The notes beneath the pieces are model-generated. The model was not told where the DNA came from. It saw only the letters and a program-made list of their open reading frames with translations, and did not search any database. From Candida dubliniensis CD36 (Eukaryota; Ascomycota; Pichiomycetes; Serinales; Debaryomycetaceae), in contig NC_012865.1 in assembly GCF_000026945.1 (NCBI RefSeq), positions 992,001 through 1,056,000 on the forward strand: a DNA stretch of 64,000 nt. Reading direction: 5' to 3'. This document shows positions 62,509 through 64,000 of the stretch, piece after piece. Position 1 is the first letter of the stretch. Each line of letters starts with the position of its first letter. Made by a program: the position numbers and the translations under genes.

Positions 62509-63993
62509 ATGATTGAGACTAGTATTGAGAGTGTTGGTGGGTTGACGAGTGGTCCTATGTATTTTATGGAGATTGTGTCGTCGCAATCAAGTGTTTTGTC
62601 GAGCATTGTTGAATCGTTTACGTCTGCGGTGTCAGCCTCCAACTTGGGAGTGTACTCTGAAGAATTACTTGGTGATGTGAAACATTCGTTGAGAGAGAAT
62701 TCCCCCATCACGATGTTGCCGAATTATAATATCTCCCCTACCGGTGAAGAGCATGGACTGTATTTGGTTATTGATTTGGGTGGATCGACGTTGAGAATAG
62801 CCGTGGTGGATATTTCCAAGCCACACCCCAAGTTGTCGAGAACCGAGAGGATTACTATAGTTGTGGAAAAGAGTTGGATTATTGGCAATGACTTTAAAAG
62901 GATCGACTATGAATTTTTCAAGTATATTGGGTCTAAGATCAATGAGATATTGGTGGGACAGAATGTTATTGATGTAAACTCGGTCATCAACACGGGCATA
63001 ACCTGGTCGTTCCCGTTGGAAACCACAAACTACAATAGTGGCAGAATCAAGCATGTTTCGAAGGGGTATACTGTGGGAGAGGATATTTACGGCAAGGATT
63101 TAAAGACGGTGTTGGAAGAGACGTTGCGACAAGAGTATGGGTTGGCACTTGAGGTGAACTCTATATTGAACGACTCATTAGCGGTGTATTCTGCTGGGTG
63201 TTTTATTGATTCGAATATGAAATTGGCAATGGTGTTGGGGACAGGAATTAACATGTGCTGTTCGTTGAAAAAGTCGAGTGAGATTTGTCGCTACAAGATG
63301 TTGGCTGACGCTACGTTGTTTAATTGCGAGCTTTCGTTGTTTGGCCAGAACCTATGTAAGGACTTTGCGACAAAGTATGATAGTATTATTGACCAACGGT
63401 TTGCCAGGACTCAGCACCATTTCAAGACGTTTATGGGGCCGGACCCACTTACGCAAACGCTTTTCCAGCCACACGAGTTGATGACTAGTGGGCGGTACTT
63501 GCCGGAATTGACAAGGTTGGTGGTGGTGGATTTGATTGAGGCGGGTGAAATATTTCAAAATGTCGACTGCCAACTGTTTTATGAAGAGTATGGCGGGTTT
63601 AGTGGGGAGTTGATGTGCTTTGTCCATGAGACTGATGATTATAATGACATTCATGTCAAGTTGTGCAAGGCCTATGGTTGGACGGGTATTGGGAGGAGTG
63701 ATGTGGTATGCCTCAAAGAAGTTGTATCGTGCATTATCAAGAGAGCGGCATTTATTGTTGCCAATGCGATAATTGCGTTTTTCAAATTGCTAGGGGGTGA
63801 CGAATTGTGTGGCGATGTGACTATTGGGTATGTTGGGTCGGTGTTGAATTATTTTCACGAGTATAGACGCTTGATTATTGAGTATGTGAACAACGCAGCC
63901 GAGGCCAAACAGTTGGGGGTTACGATCGATTTAAAGTTGATTGATAATAGTTCGATTATAGGTGCTGCAATCGGAGCAGCTTATTATAGGTAA
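62509..63993 (+). CDS. HXK1: N-acetylglucosamine kinase of the hexokinase family
   Basis: 494 residues. Hexokinase-fold motifs in order: phosphate-1 loop LVIDLGGSTLRIAVVD (about 86-101), sugar-binding NTGITWSFPLE, catalytic Asp in LNDSLAVYSAG, phosphate-2 LGTGINMCCSLK and adenosine motif IGYVGSVLNYF. The TGITWSF segment replaces the LGFTFSFP of glucose hexokinases, in line with GlcNAc preference. It phosphorylates internalised GlcNAc, the first step before deacetylation and deamination by DAC1 and NAG1, which in C. albicans lie next door and would be beyond this window. In C. albicans expression is GlcNAc-induced. A T-run of about 20 bases lies some 30 bp upstream of the ATG. Confidence 0.95.
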   Translation: MIETSIESVGGLTSGPMYFMEIVSSQSSVLSSIVESFTSAVSASNLGVYSEELLGDVKHSLRENSPITMLPNYNISPTGEEHGLYLVIDLGGSTLRIAVVDISKPHPKLSRTERITIVVEKSWIIGNDFKRIDYEFFKYIGSKINEILVGQNVIDVNSVINTGITWSFPLETTNYNSGRIKHVSKGYTVGEDIYGKDLKTVLEETLRQEYGLALEVNSILNDSLAVYSAGCFIDSNMKLAMVLGTGINMCCSLKKSSEICRYKMLADATLFNCELSLFGQNLCKDFATKYDSIIDQRFARTQHHFKTFMGPDPLTQTLFQPHELMTSGRYLPELTRLVVVDLIEAGEIFQNVDCQLFYEEYGGFSGELMCFVHETDDYNDIHVKLCKAYGWTGIGRSDVVCLKEVVSCIIKRAAFIVANAIIAFFKLLGGDELCGDVTIGYVGSVLNYFHEYRRLIIEYVNNAAEAKQLGVTIDLKLIDNSSIIGAAIGAAYYR

Positions 63994-64000
63994 ATACACA

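Noticed and set aside
1..64000. CRISPR arrays, rRNA genes, bacterial-type operons or riboswitches
   Set aside because: None seen; gene structure, the intron-bearing tRNA and LTR elements are those of a yeast nuclear chromosome. The ALS repeats are in-frame coding repeats, not a CRISPR array.

Overview
This 64 kb window is nuclear DNA of a budding yeast in the CUG-Ser clade, very close to Candida albicans and most likely Candida dubliniensis. The evidence is an ALS adhesin, a secreted LIP-family lipase, the CST5 scaffold, and a NAG6(SEY1)-HXK1 pair that in C. albicans belongs to the chromosome 6 GlcNAc gene cluster. I recall the C. albicans HXK1 and LIP4 proteins as very similar but not identical to these. 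CTG codons should be read as Ser, so an L at such codons in any standard translation is wrong. The species call rests on memory of protein sequences, not on a search.

Layout. 1-1.8 kb: the 3' part of a Ser/Thr/Asn-rich protein gene. 1.8-5.1 kb: a long AT-rich upstream region. 5.1-9.5 kb: an ALS adhesin with eighteen 36-residue repeats. 9.5-16.0 kb: a 6.6 kb gene-free block with a sharp GC-skew inversion near 13 kb, which I propose as a regional centromere and early replication origin. 16.0-23.0 kb: an inserted Ty3/gypsy-type LTR retrotransposon on the minus strand. It has 5-bp target duplications, an intact gag, a pol truncated after reverse transcriptase, and another solo LTR nested in its 5' LTR. 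23.4-35.0 kb: a compact arm with a small GPI protein, a quinone-oxidoreductase-like protein, a CipC-like protein, CST5, a SPO71-like gene, a YLF2-like GTPase, tRNA-Leu(CAA), a TUL1-like E3 ligase and a CSN6-like protein.

35.0-41.2 kb is a transposon graveyard around an aminotransferase gene: two solo LTRs of the same family, a relic of a different gypsy-type reverse transcriptase, and a decayed SWIM zinc-finger (transposase-like) ORF. 41.3-64 kb is again dense: a UPF0357 membrane protein, a possible intron-containing small gene, a LIP4-like lipase, TAF2, a tRNA(Ile)-lysidine synthase-like gene divergent from ILS1, an RTT10/WDR6-like gene, a SulP transporter, an AIM45-type ETF alpha subunit, NAG6/SEY1 and HXK1.

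Functional themes. Host contact and nutrition are served by the adhesin, lipase and GlcNAc kinase. tRNA-Ile biology is represented by a divergent TilS-like/ILS1 pair. Mating signalling (CST5) sits tail-to-tail with a sporulation-type gene (SPO71-like) in a lineage not known to sporulate. The most striking non-coding signal is the skew-inverting, gene-free block next to the retrotransposon.
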